Origin: Lachnospiraceae bacterium
GTDB taxonomy: Bacteria; Bacillota; Clostridia; Lachnospirales; Lachnospiraceae
Assembly (NCBI GenBank): GCA_009774235.1
Contig: VSNJ01000037.1
Span: 1 to 29,521 of the forward strand
Reading direction: 5' to 3'
Length of the DNA: 29,521 nucleotides
Shown: one piece after another, positions 7,628 to 16,738 of the stretch
Layout: each line of letters starts with the position of its first letter
Position numbering within the stretch: the first letter of the stretch is position 1
Translations under genes and position numbers: made by a program
Notes under the pieces: generated by a model
Databases searched by the model: none
Seen by the model: the letters and a program-made list of their open reading frames with translations, nothing else
What the model was told of the DNA's origin: nothing

Positions 7628-9418
7628 ATGAAAACAGTATTTAAAAAATTTATTATTGTTATATTAACACTTGCCGTAACGCTGGCAGCAGGATTATTAT
7701 CAAAGAACGTGGCAGTATATGCATCAGCGGTAACTTCCATATCTGAAACCAGTCCTGTCCCAGGTATGCCTGATGGTTTTGCAAGAGGGGTAGATATTTC
7801 TGCATTGACAGCATTAGAAAAAAGCGGTATACAATTCCGTTACCTGGATGGCTCCCAGGGTGATATGTTTGATATCTTGTCTGGTGCAGGGGTAAATTAT
7901 GTCCGTATACGTATATGGAATAACCCTTATGATTCTTCTGCACCATACAAACCATATGGTGCTGGCAACTGTGACCTTTATAATGCCAAGATACTTGGCA
8001 AAAGGGCAACTGACGCAGGCATGAAGGTTTTCATTGATTTTCATTACTCTGACTTCTGGGCAGACCCAGAAAAACAATTTGCTCCAAAAGCCTGGGCAGA
8101 TTATAACCTTGCATATAAAAAAGATGCTGTATATAATTTTACTTATGACAGCCTGAAAGAACTACTAGATTATGGCGTAAATATAGGCATGGTACAGATT
8201 GGCAATGAAACAAATGGTTCTATGTGTGGTGTAGGTGGTCTCTATGATGGTGTATGGGATTTAAGTTCAGGGGTAGCAGCACTTATGCAGCAAGGCTGTT
8301 ATGCTGTAAATGATATTAATACATTATATGGAAAGTCCATGCTTAAGGTACTGCATTTCACTGATTTAGTGGAACGGGGAGAATGGTATGCAGAATGTGT
8401 AGACAAACTTGGTGTAGATTATGATGTATTCTCTACTTCATATTATCCAATGTGGCACGGGACTGCTTCAGACCTCACCAGAAAACTTACCAATATTGCC
8501 AGGACATACAATAAAAAAGTTATGGTAGCTGAAACTGCTTACCCTTACACTTATGAGAATTTTGACTCCCAGAACAATAATATTGGTGATGCATCTGGCA
8601 TGACCCATTCCAACTATAATGTAAGCGTATCTGGACAGGCTGAAGCCTTGCGTGACGTTTTTGCTGCTGTTGCAAAGGTTAATGAAACTAAATATGGTTA
8701 TGGCATTGGTGCATTTTACTGGGAACCTGGCTGGATTGCTACCGGCAGTTCTACCTGGGGTACATGTGGTTCTGGATGGGCTACTAGCGCAACCGGTAAC
8801 TATGAGAAACTTTATAGTAACAGTGTTACCTACTATTCCACTGTAGATGGTGGCAGCACATGGGACAATATGACCCTCTTTGATAAAAATGGCAATGCAA
8901 TGAAGTCCCTGTATGTATTTAATGATATATGTGGTAAAGCAAGCATAATTTCTTCTGGAATATTTAATGGCGGCTCACTAGAAGGTACTTATTATGTTAA
9001 AAGCGCATTTAATGGTTTATATCTTGATGTTGATGGTGGTTCTTCTTCTGATAATGCCAATATCCAGCAAAATTCTTATCTTGGTAATGACAGGCAGAAA
9101 TTTAAGTTTACCAGGAATAAAGATGGTTATTATTATATATTTACTGGTGCATCTGGTTATTCTAAAGCACTTGATATTGCAGGCAAAAAGACAACAGATG
9201 GCACTAATGTAGTACAATATAGTTATAACGGCGGTAAAAACCAGATGTTTGAATTATCCCAGATATCTCCTGGCATATATGCTATTAAGACAAGAATTAC
9301 TGACAGTGCCTCTTGCCTGGATGTGTTTGAATGGAGCCAGGAACCAGGTAGTAATATTGTACAATGGAATTACTGGGACGGTGATTGCCAGCTTTGGATT
9401 TTGGAAGCTGCTTCTTAA
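7628..9418 (+). CDS. Secreted endo-beta-1,4-galactanase (GH53) with C-terminal ricin-type lectin domain
   Basis: A 596-residue secreted enzyme that cuts beta-1,4-galactan side chains of pectin. A signal peptide (about residues 1-33, ending near VYASA) is followed by a GH53 TIM barrel (about 45-430). The barrel has the conserved ARGVDISAL opening, NYVRIRIWNNPYD, FIDFHYSDFWADP, the acid/base Glu194 in QIGNETNG and the nucleophile Glu302 in MVAETAYPY. Residues about 452-596 form a ricin-B/RICIN_14-like carbohydrate-binding domain with NGLYLDVDGG, KALDIAG and a terminal QLWILE repeat. The ATG at 7628 is preferred over one at 7616 because GAGGTG (7618-7623) sits correctly only for 7628. It has its own promoter and terminator. 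No galactan transporter or beta-galactosidase is nearby, so it seems to act alone outside the cell. Confidence 0.93.
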   Translation: MKTVFKKFIIVILTLAVTLAAGLLSKNVAVYASAVTSISETSPVPGMPDGFARGVDISALTALEKSGIQFRYLDGSQGDMFDILSGAGVNYVRIRIWNNPYDSSAPYKPYGAGNCDLYNAKILGKRATDAGMKVFIDFHYSDFWADPEKQFAPKAWADYNLAYKKDAVYNFTYDSLKELLDYGVNIGMVQIGNETNGSMCGVGGLYDGVWDLSSGVAALMQQGCYAVNDINTLYGKSMLKVLHFTDLVERGEWYAECVDKLGVDYDVFSTSYYPMWHGTASDLTRKLTNIARTYNKKVMVAETAYPYTYENFDSQNNNIGDASGMTHSNYNVSVSGQAEALRDVFAAVAKVNETKYGYGIGAFYWEPGWIATGSSTWGTCGSGWATSATGNYEKLYSNSVTYYSTVDGGSTWDNMTLFDKNGNAMKSLYVFNDICGKASIISSGIFNGGSLEGTYYVKSAFNGLYLDVDGGSSSDNANIQQNSYLGNDRQKFKFTRNKDGYYYIFTGASGYSKALDIAGKKTTDGTNVVQYSYNGGKNQMFELSQISPGIYAIKTRITDSASCLDVFEWSQEPGSNIVQWNYWDGDCQLWILEAAS

Positions 9419-9464
9419 GCGGCGGGTCTGGATTACAGATATCCTTTGACAAACTTTTACATAC

Positions 9465-9507
9465 AAAAACCAGCAAACCCTATAACAAGAGTTTGCTGGT
9501 TTTAATA
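9465..9507. terminator. Bidirectional intrinsic terminator
   Basis: A 13-bp stem, AAAACCAGCAAAC / GTTTGCTGGTTTT, with a 12-nt loop lies between the converging galactanase and esterase genes. The stem ends themselves supply the T- and A-tracts for both directions. Confidence 0.85.
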
Positions 9508-9532
9508 TTAAAATGTTTTTTATTAAAGTATA

Positions 9533-11431
9533 TTAAGCTGCTATATATGATATGGAATTTTTTCCTTTAGTACCATATTTATCAAATGCCCTTACCATAT
9601 ATTCATAATCAGTTCCCTGTTCTGCTTCATAATCTGTATAACTTATATTATTATTCTTTTTAGTCTTCTTAATGCATACCCATTTGTTAGTTCCTACAAC
9701 CCTTCGGAATACTTTATAATAAGATGCCTTATCAAGCTTCTTCCAGTCAATTTTTATACCTCCAGGTACTTTCATAACATTTTGTATACTGCTTGCACCA
9801 TTTTCAGACCAAAGTGTATATATCCTGCTCTTTCCGCCAGCCATATATTTAACCTGGCCGCTGAAATAATTATCTGACTGTAACTTTACATTCCACCTGT
9901 TAAGGGATATCCCTTCTTTACGCATTACTTCAAGGGATTTAGCCTTATATGCAGGGAATATCTTTACTGTTACAGACATATCATCTTCCTTTGCCTTTAC
10001 AGCAGAGGTTATATCTGTATAGCCATCTGTACCTACAAGCCTTATCTGTGTTTCTGATTCAGGGGCTTTAACATATTTAAGGGCATAACATATATTTGCT
10101 GCTGCATCCCTGCCAAGCTCATTGTAGCCAAGCTGTGTATAGTGTACAGACTGGTGTACATCTTCTACCTGTGAAGGGATTTCTACATCCTGTTTCTTCA
10201 TATTGTTAAATTCCATATACTTTTCAATAGTTGGATATTTTGATTTAAAATATAAATCAACACCCGCATCTGTCACCCAGTCTTCTGAAATATGGCTTGC
10301 AAGGTAAATATCCTTAAATTTTTCTTTTGATGAATTGCACATATAATACTGTGCTTTCCTTGGTCCTGTCATATATAAATCAGAATTATCTGTAGGGTCA
10401 CCATGTGCCCTTACCATAAGAATACCCGCAAATTCTATTTTCTGGTCTACATTTTTATATTTTTTTACCCTTCCAGTTCCAAGTTCATTCTTAATTCCAT
10501 TGTGCATTTTTAAAAATTTCTCCAGGTATTTTTTAGCACTCATATTGTCATCAGTCTCACCCTGAAGCCAGAAGTATCCTTTATGGCTTAATTTATAATG
10601 TCCTGCTTCAATCTCTTTATTAAGAAGCTGTTCACATGTTTTATATAAGGATACTGCCTGCCAGAAATTATTATTAATCCTCTCTTTGCCTGGCAGCCAT
10701 GTATCAATAGAGCTTCCGCTGTGTGCAGCATTGACAAGCCACACTTTCTCATCTGTCCTTTTTACCCATTCTTTGGCAAGTGCGCCATCAACACCAGTCT
10801 TGCCTGTTGCCTGTTCTGCATCAGTAAGGTTATTGGTACGTTTCCACTCCTTCTCACTGCTGTTATCAGTAAGGCTGCCAGGCACATATTCGTCTGGGTT
10901 CCATATTGTAAGTTTAGGTGAAACAGTCTGGAAGCATCCGTTTGTAAGTGAATGGCTAAGGGTTGATGGTCCATATGTACTATATACTTTACCTTCTTTA
11001 TTTACAACATATTCATTCTGGTATTCTTCAAGACTGCCAAGCTTATCAGGACTTCCTTCCATGTTGCTCTGTCCTATAAGCAGCAGCAGGCTTATCTTAG
11101 CAGCTTTAACCGTAACTCCGATTTTCTTGCCACTTTTAAGCTCTACAACTGCTTTTCCACATCCAGCAGCAACTACTTTATTATCACTGCCTTCCTGGAT
11201 TTTCAGGACTTCACTGTCCTTTCCGCCTGTCTGCACATTATCAGATTTAACTGAAATTGTTTTAATTTCCTTTATTTCCTTTTTAAAAGTATATCTGTCA
11301 TCATATTTTAATGTTATTTGGAAATCTGTATTTTTCATTGACAGCTTTGCTGCCTCTGCTGTTTCTGGAAGTATCGTAAATACTCCCAGAAAAGCACATA
11401 ACATAAATAATCTTTTACATATATTCTTCAT
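9533..11431 (-). CDS. Secreted SGNH/SASA-family carbohydrate esterase with FN3-like C-terminus
   Basis: 632 residues. A signal peptide (1-27, cleaved after about AEA) is followed by a beta-rich Big2-like segment (about 30-112), an SGNH esterase domain of the SASA (sialate O-acetylesterase-like) type (about 113-460), a linker and a fibronectin type III-like domain (about 550-625). Catalytic blocks seen: LIGQSNMEG with the nucleophile Ser122, AAHSGSSIDTW, FWLQGETD, and a terminal VHYTQLGY with the likely catalytic His. The family removes acetyl groups from sialic acids or plant polysaccharides; the exact substrate is unclear. The gene starts only 24 nt after leuS ends, with no terminator between, so it may be partly co-transcribed from the aspS promoter. 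The start has a weak site (AGAGTG). It converges on the galactanase, and both are secreted carbohydrate-active proteins. Confidence 0.85.
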   Translation of the reverse strand: MKNICKRLFMLCAFLGVFTILPETAEAAKLSMKNTDFQITLKYDDRYTFKKEIKEIKTISVKSDNVQTGGKDSEVLKIQEGSDNKVVAAGCGKAVVELKSGKKIGVTVKAAKISLLLLIGQSNMEGSPDKLGSLEEYQNEYVVNKEGKVYSTYGPSTLSHSLTNGCFQTVSPKLTIWNPDEYVPGSLTDNSSEKEWKRTNNLTDAEQATGKTGVDGALAKEWVKRTDEKVWLVNAAHSGSSIDTWLPGKERINNNFWQAVSLYKTCEQLLNKEIEAGHYKLSHKGYFWLQGETDDNMSAKKYLEKFLKMHNGIKNELGTGRVKKYKNVDQKIEFAGILMVRAHGDPTDNSDLYMTGPRKAQYYMCNSSKEKFKDIYLASHISEDWVTDAGVDLYFKSKYPTIEKYMEFNNMKKQDVEIPSQVEDVHQSVHYTQLGYNELGRDAAANICYALKYVKAPESETQIRLVGTDGYTDITSAVKAKEDDMSVTVKIFPAYKAKSLEVMRKEGISLNRWNVKLQSDNYFSGQVKYMAGGKSRIYTLWSENGASSIQNVMKVPGGIKIDWKKLDKASYYKVFRRVVGTNKWVCIKKTKKNNNISYTDYEAEQGTDYEYMVRAFDKYGTKGKNSISYIAA

Positions 11432-11455
11432 ATCACTCTACCACTCATTTTGTAT

Positions 11456-13873
11456 TTATTTCTTGCATACAATATTTACTATACGCCCTGGAACATATAT
11501 TTCTTTTACAATACTTCCTGAAAGCCTGCTGCCAAGGGCTTCCTTTGCCTTTGAAAGAACACTTTCCTTATCCTCATCTTTGGCAATGGAAATTGTAACT
11601 TTGGTTTTACCATTAATCTGTACAGCAATCTCTACTGTAGATTCTACAGTTTTAGCCTCATCATACACAGGCCACTTGCTTTCATAAACTCTCCCTTCAC
11701 ATCCAATAATCTCCCATAATTCTTCTGTAATATGTGGTGCAACAGGGTTAAGCAGTGCAATAAGGGTTTTATACTCTCCCTTTGTAACAGAATTTTTCTT
11801 ATAGAAATCATTAATAAGTGACATCATTGCTGCTATTGCTGTATTAAATTTAAGGTTTTCAAAATCATTGCTGGCTTTCTTAATGGTCTGGTGCATCTTA
11901 GTCTCCATATCATCAGAATACCCCTCTTCACCAGTCATTATTTCCTGCAGCTTCCATACCCTTTCAAGGAAACGGCGGCAGCCTTTTACACCATCATCAG
12001 ACCATGCCGCACTTAAATCAAATGCACCTATAAACATTTCATAAGTACGGAGTGTATCTGCACCATAATCCCTTACAATATCATCCGGGTTAATTACATT
12101 GCCACGTGACTTGCTCATCTTTTCGCCATTGCTTCCAAGAATCATTCCATGGGAAGTACGCTTCTGGTATGGTTCTGGCACAGGCACTGCTTTCTGGTCA
12201 TAGAGGAATTTATGCCAGAAACGTGAATAGAGCAGATGGAGTGTAGTATGCTCCATCCCTCCGTTATACCAGTCTACAGGAAGCCAGTATTCTAGTGCCT
12301 CAGGACTTGCAATACATTCTTCATTATGTGGGTCTGTATACCTTAAGAAATACCATGAAGACCCTGCCCATTGTGGCATTGTATCAGTTTCACGTTTTGC
12401 TGGTCCTCCGCAGCATGGGCATTTTGTATTAACCCAGTCTGTCATTGCGGCAAGAGGTGACTCACCATTATCTGTTGGCATATAACTTTCTACTTCTGGA
12501 AGCAGAAGAGGAAGTTCACTCTCATCAAGTGGCACAAAACCACATTTTTCACAATGTACAATAGGAATTGGCTCTCCCCAGTATCTCTGCCTTGAAAATA
12601 CCCAGTCACGCAGTTTAAAGTTTACTTTACGGTTTCCTATGCCTTTCTCTGCAAGGAAATCTTTAATCTTTTCCTTTGCTTCTTCTACAGTAAGCCCTGT
12701 AAGAAAACCTGAATTAACCATTCTTCCTGTTGCTACATCTGTAAATGCTGCTTTATCTATATCAACAGTACCTTCACTGCCTTCAACCACCTGTATTAAA
12801 GGAAGGCCAAATTTCTTTGCAAACTCCCAGTCCCTTTCATCATGTGCAGGTACTGCCATAATTGCGCCTGTACCATATGTCATAAGGACATAATCTGATA
12901 TCCATACAGGAATTTCTTCATTATTTACAGGATTAATTGCTTTAATGCCGTCAAGTACTACACCTGTCTTATCTTTTGCAAGTTCTGTACGCTCAAAATC
13001 AGACTTTTTAGATGCCATTTCACGGTATTTTACTACCTCATCCCAGTTCTTTATTTCATCTTTATATTTGTCAACAAGTGGGTGTTCTGGTGAAACAACC
13101 ATATATGTTGCACCAAATAATGTATCAGGACGTGTTGTATATACACGAAGTTTGTCTTCTTTATCTTTAAGCCTGAAATCAACTTCTGCGCCTTCTGAAC
13201 GTCCAATCCAGTTTATTTGTGATGTCTTTACACGTTCGATGTAATCGACATCTTTAAGCCCTTCAAGAAGCTTGTCAGCATAGTTTGTAATCTTAAGCAT
13301 CCATTCACTTTTAACTTTGCGTACAACTTCTGAACCACAACGCTCACATACACCGCCAACAACTTCTTCATTAGCAAGTCCTACTTTACATGAAGTGCAC
13401 CAGTTAATAGGCATTTCTTTTTTATATGCAAGCCCTTCTTTAAAAAGTTTTAGGAAAATCCACTGGGTCCATTTATAATAACCTGGGTCTGTAGTATTTA
13501 TCTCTCTGTCCCAGTCAAATGAATATCCAAGTGAACGCAGCTGTGATTTAAAATGTTCTACATTTTTCTCTGTAACTTCCTTTGGATGGATTTTATTCTG
13601 GATAGCAAAATTCTCTGTAGGAAGCCCGAACGCATCCCATCCCATAGGATACAGTACATTATATCCCTGCATCCTGCGCTTACGTGCTACAATATCAAGC
13701 GCTGTATATGGCCTTGGATGCCCTACATGAAGCCCCTGCCCTGATGGGTATGGAAATTCAACAAGTGCATAAAATTTAGGCCTTGTATAATCATTCTCTG
13801 TTTTAAAAGCCTTCTCATCATCCCAGGCTTTCTGCCATTTTTTTTCAACCGTATGGTGGTTATACATTTCCAT
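11456..13873 (-). CDS. leuS: Leucine--tRNA ligase
   Basis: Cytoplasmic class I aminoacyl-tRNA synthetase of 805 residues that charges tRNA-Leu with leucine. The HIGH motif is HVGH (residues 49-52, in GQGLHVGHP), and the KMSKS motif is GEKMSKSRGN near residue 583. Between them lie the zinc-type cysteine pairs (CTSCKVG, CERCG) and the CP1 editing domain with the TTRPDTLFGATYMV signature. The C-terminal anticodon-binding domain is complete. I set the start at 13873, where AAAGAGG stands 7 nt upstream. An open frame extends 23 codons further but has no site and would run into the PAP2 gene. It is probably the third gene of the aspS-PAP2-leuS run. Confidence 0.97.
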   Translation of the reverse strand: MEMYNHHTVEKKWQKAWDDEKAFKTENDYTRPKFYALVEFPYPSGQGLHVGHPRPYTALDIVARKRRMQGYNVLYPMGWDAFGLPTENFAIQNKIHPKEVTEKNVEHFKSQLRSLGYSFDWDREINTTDPGYYKWTQWIFLKLFKEGLAYKKEMPINWCTSCKVGLANEEVVGGVCERCGSEVVRKVKSEWMLKITNYADKLLEGLKDVDYIERVKTSQINWIGRSEGAEVDFRLKDKEDKLRVYTTRPDTLFGATYMVVSPEHPLVDKYKDEIKNWDEVVKYREMASKKSDFERTELAKDKTGVVLDGIKAINPVNNEEIPVWISDYVLMTYGTGAIMAVPAHDERDWEFAKKFGLPLIQVVEGSEGTVDIDKAAFTDVATGRMVNSGFLTGLTVEEAKEKIKDFLAEKGIGNRKVNFKLRDWVFSRQRYWGEPIPIVHCEKCGFVPLDESELPLLLPEVESYMPTDNGESPLAAMTDWVNTKCPCCGGPAKRETDTMPQWAGSSWYFLRYTDPHNEECIASPEALEYWLPVDWYNGGMEHTTLHLLYSRFWHKFLYDQKAVPVPEPYQKRTSHGMILGSNGEKMSKSRGNVINPDDIVRDYGADTLRTYEMFIGAFDLSAAWSDDGVKGCRRFLERVWKLQEIMTGEEGYSDDMETKMHQTIKKASNDFENLKFNTAIAAMMSLINDFYKKNSVTKGEYKTLIALLNPVAPHITEELWEIIGCEGRVYESKWPVYDEAKTVESTVEIAVQINGKTKVTISIAKDEDKESVLSKAKEALGSRLSGSIVKEIYVPGRIVNIVCKK

Positions 13874-13892
13874 TCTATTACCTCTTTCTAAA

Positions 13893-14387
13893 CTAAATAT
13901 CTGCAAAACCTGCCATGCTGCATAATATGCCAGCAAGTGCACCCGCTATTACATCTTTTGGGAAGTGCACCCCTGCAACTACCCTTATTACAGCAAGCAT
14001 CACACCCATTATATAAATAATAATGCCTGGCAGCGGATATACATAACTTACTGCCCCTGCACATATAAATAACGAAAATACATGTCTGCTTGGAAAGCTT
14101 TTCCCATGTGTATCTTTAGGAAAAAGCGGCTTAAAGCCATATTTTTCATAAGGTCTTTCTGCGTTGTACTTTGCCCTGGCAGCAGACAGCAGTATAAATC
14201 CTGCCGCTGGCACTGCAATAACCCTTATAACCCTTATATCTTTCATATATACAAGCAACGCAGCAGTTATAATATAAACCAAAGCAGTTAAAAATGTTAT
14301 AATCTTGCCAGTTATATAAATAATGCTTATGCCATGTTTTTTAGAACGCACAAAATCCATTACCTTAATATACTGTTCCCTGTCCAT
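13893..14387 (-). CDS. PAP2-family membrane phosphatase
   Basis: A small 164-residue membrane protein with about five hydrophobic segments. The three phosphatase motifs are visible: KYNAERPYEKYG (KxxxxxxRP-like), SFPSRHVFS (P-SRH) and RVVAGVHFPKDV (SRxxxxxHxxxD-like, with the first Ser replaced by Ile-Arg). Members dephosphorylate lipid pyrophosphates such as undecaprenyl diphosphate, or phosphatidic acid. Which applies here cannot be told. The start has a strong GGAGG site 5 nt upstream. It sits 28 nt after aspS and 19 nt before leuS, so the three genes look like one transcript. Confidence 0.85.
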   Translation of the reverse strand: MDREQYIKVMDFVRSKKHGISIIYITGKIITFLTALVYIITAALLVYMKDIRVIRVIAVPAAGFILLSAARAKYNAERPYEKYGFKPLFPKDTHGKSFPSRHVFSLFICAGAVSYVYPLPGIIIYIMGVMLAVIRVVAGVHFPKDVIAGALAGILCSMAGFADI

Positions 14388-14415
14388 AACATCCTCCGCT
14401 TATTGTACTTTTATG

Positions 14416-16206
14416 CTATTCATCTTTGCCTGTAACCTGTATTCTAAGTTCTTCAAGCTGCACATCTTCAACAATATCTGGTGCATTTGTCATAAGACAA
14501 GATGCATCCTTAATCTTTGGAAATGCGATGACATCACGTATATTATTTAATCCTGCCATAAGCATTACAAGACGGTCAAACCCATAAGCAAGCCCTGCAT
14601 GTGGAGGTACACCATATTTGAATGCATCCAGCAGGAAGCCAAACTGTTCATGTGCCCTTTCTTCTGTAAATCCAAGTGCCTTAAGCATTGTTTCCTGTAT
14701 ATCATCCTGGTGTATACGCACTGAACCACCGCCAAGTTCTGTACCATTAAGCACTATATCATATGCCCTTGCACGTACTTTCTCTGGTGCTGTCCCAATA
14801 TATTGTATATCTTCTTCAAATGGCATTGTAAATGGGTGGTGCATCGCAAGATACCTGCCCTGTTCTTCTGAATATTCAAATTCAGGAAACTCTGTGACCC
14901 ATAAGAACTTATATTCATTTTTATCCAGAAGTCCAAGGCTTTCCGCCAATGTAAGACGTATATTTCCAAGTACATCATAAACTACTTTGTCCCTGTCTGC
15001 CGCAAAAAGCAGTAAATCCCCTGGCTTTCCACCCATAGTTTCTACAAGTTTTTTAAGTTCTTCATTTTCCATAAACTTTGCAAATGATGATTTATATGTG
15101 CCATCCTCATTTACTGCCAGGTATGCAAGTCCTTTAGCTCCAAAATCTTTGGCTGTCTGTACAAGTGCATCAATCTTTTTACGTGGCATAGCTGCCTGTC
15201 CTTCTGCATTAATACCCCTCACTGAACCTCCAGCTTCAAGTGCACCTGTAAATACAGAAAAACCGCAATCTTTAACAACTTCTGATACGTTCTTAAGCTC
15301 CATCCCAAAGCGCATATCTGGCTTATCTGAACCAAACCTGTCCATTGCTTCCTGCCATGTCATACGCTGTATTGGAAGTTGTATATCTATATCAAGTATT
15401 TCCTTAAATAACCTTTTTAAAAGCCTTTCATTAACATCCATAACATCTTCTTCATCTGCAAATGAAAGCTCCATATCTATCTGTGTAAATTCTGGCTGCC
15501 TGTCTGCACGCAGGTCTTCATCACGGAAACATTTTACAATCTGGAAGTACCTGTCATATCCTGCACACATAAGCAGCTGTTTGAACAGCTGTGGTGATTG
15601 TGGCAAAGCATAAAACGAACCCGGGTGTACCCTGCTTGGTACAAGATAATCCCTTGCCCCTTCTGGTGTGCTCTTGGTAAGCATAGGTGTTTCTATCTCA
15701 AGAAAACCTTCTTCTATAAGGAACTGGCGCACAATGCCTGCAATCCTGCTTCTTAGCATAAGGTTGCGCTGCAGGTCAGGACGCCTAAGGTCAAGATAAC
15801 GGTATTTAAGCCTTAGTTCCTCCTTGGTTTTGCTATTTTCTTCAACTGGAAAAGGAGGTGTGTCTGACTCTGATAGTATTCGTAGTTCCTGTGCCCTTAC
15901 TTCTATAGCGCCTGTTGCAAGGTTTTTATTCACAGCACCTGAACGTGCTGTAACTTTGCCTTTTACTGCAATGACAAATTCACTCCTTAGCCTTCCTGCC
16001 TTATCAAAATATGCACTGTCTGTTTCACCCTCTTCAAATATAACCTGTAATATTCCTGAACGGTCACGTAGGTCAACAAATACAATACTGCCTTTATTTC
16101 TCTGCTTCTGCACCCATCCCATTACAGTAACTTCTTCCCCTATATTCTTCTCACTAAGTTCTGCACATCTGCATGTGCGCTTCATGCCTCTCATTGATTC
16201 AGCCAT
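14416..16206 (-). CDS. aspS: Aspartate--tRNA ligase (bacterial type, with GAD domain)
   Basis: 596-residue class II synthetase that charges tRNA-Asp. The N-terminal OB-fold anticodon domain (about 1-115; GWVQKQRNKGSIVFVDLRDR) is followed by the catalytic core with KYRYLDLRRPDLQ, motif 2 CFRDEDLRADRQPEFTQID and motif 3 GLAYGFDRLVML. The inserted GAD domain of bacterial enzymes lies at about 300-420. Its length is typical. The ATG at 16206 has GGAGGG 6 nt upstream. This is the first gene of the probable aspS-PAP2-leuS operon and has a promoter about 50 bp upstream. Whether it also charges Asn cannot be settled from sequence alone. Confidence 0.97.
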   Translation of the reverse strand: MAESMRGMKRTCRCAELSEKNIGEEVTVMGWVQKQRNKGSIVFVDLRDRSGILQVIFEEGETDSAYFDKAGRLRSEFVIAVKGKVTARSGAVNKNLATGAIEVRAQELRILSESDTPPFPVEENSKTKEELRLKYRYLDLRRPDLQRNLMLRSRIAGIVRQFLIEEGFLEIETPMLTKSTPEGARDYLVPSRVHPGSFYALPQSPQLFKQLLMCAGYDRYFQIVKCFRDEDLRADRQPEFTQIDMELSFADEEDVMDVNERLLKRLFKEILDIDIQLPIQRMTWQEAMDRFGSDKPDMRFGMELKNVSEVVKDCGFSVFTGALEAGGSVRGINAEGQAAMPRKKIDALVQTAKDFGAKGLAYLAVNEDGTYKSSFAKFMENEELKKLVETMGGKPGDLLLFAADRDKVVYDVLGNIRLTLAESLGLLDKNEYKFLWVTEFPEFEYSEEQGRYLAMHHPFTMPFEEDIQYIGTAPEKVRARAYDIVLNGTELGGGSVRIHQDDIQETMLKALGFTEERAHEQFGFLLDAFKYGVPPHAGLAYGFDRLVMLMAGLNNIRDVIAFPKIKDASCLMTNAPDIVEDVQLEELRIQVTGKDE

Positions 16207-16254
16207 AATCTTCCCTCCAGCACTGTTTTATAACATTTTATTTGCATAATCTAC

Positions 16255-16283
16255 ATAATACAACGAAATCAGGAATATATCAA
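16255..16283 (-). promoter_or_regulatory. Probable promoter of the aspS operon
   Basis: On the minus strand, TTGATA (16278-16283) and TATTAT (16255-16260) are 17 bp apart, leaving a leader of about 40 nt to aspS. The leader is too short for a T-box, and none is seen. Confidence 0.55.
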
Positions 16284-16367
16284 GAAACATATGCCAATAC
16301 ATTTATGTTTCATAAATTTTTTATATTATCCAGCCATAAATCCACAAACATATTAAATAATGGACTT

Positions 16368-16594
16368 ATGGGTTTTTGAAAATTAAATATTTTACAAATT
16401 TATTGGCACTGGCAATTCCAAATATTTTACCACCAGCAGCACGCTTGCGCTTGGATGGATACCAGGTGGTGCATAAAGCCTTAAAGAACAAGGCTTAAGC
16501 ACCAGCGTATCCATAACAGCTGCTTTTTGGTAAAATATTTGGAACTTGCCAGTGCAATATAGTCTTTGTGTAAATTTAATTTTCAAAAACCCAT
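16368..16594 (+). repeat. Structured palindromic repeat, copy 2 (most symmetrical)
   Basis: The ends are inverted copies (ATGGGTTTTTGAA / TTCAAAAACCCAT). The whole 227-bp unit folds back on itself, including TTCCAAATATTTTACCA / TGGTAAAATATTTGGAA. Inside are the stems TGGATAC/GTATCCA, GGTGC/GCACC and AAGCCTT/AAGGCTT, the last closing the loop AAAGAAC. It lies in the gap upstream of aspS, beyond the promoter, and faces copy 3 in opposite orientation. Confidence 0.88.
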
Positions 16595-16738
16595 GAACCT
16601 TTTATTTGCTAAGTTTTGCTTAATTAAATGACATTGCACCTGGTGGAATATTAGTATTCTACCCAATCTTACAAAGCTTGTTTTCCCATATTTTCAATCT
16701 ATGAAAATTTAAACTTCAATTTTTGTTTGGATGGAAAA

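Noticed and set aside
16207..16367. Possible T-box leader before aspS.
   Set aside because: The promoter lies about 50 bp from the start, and no T-box core or specifier stem is present.
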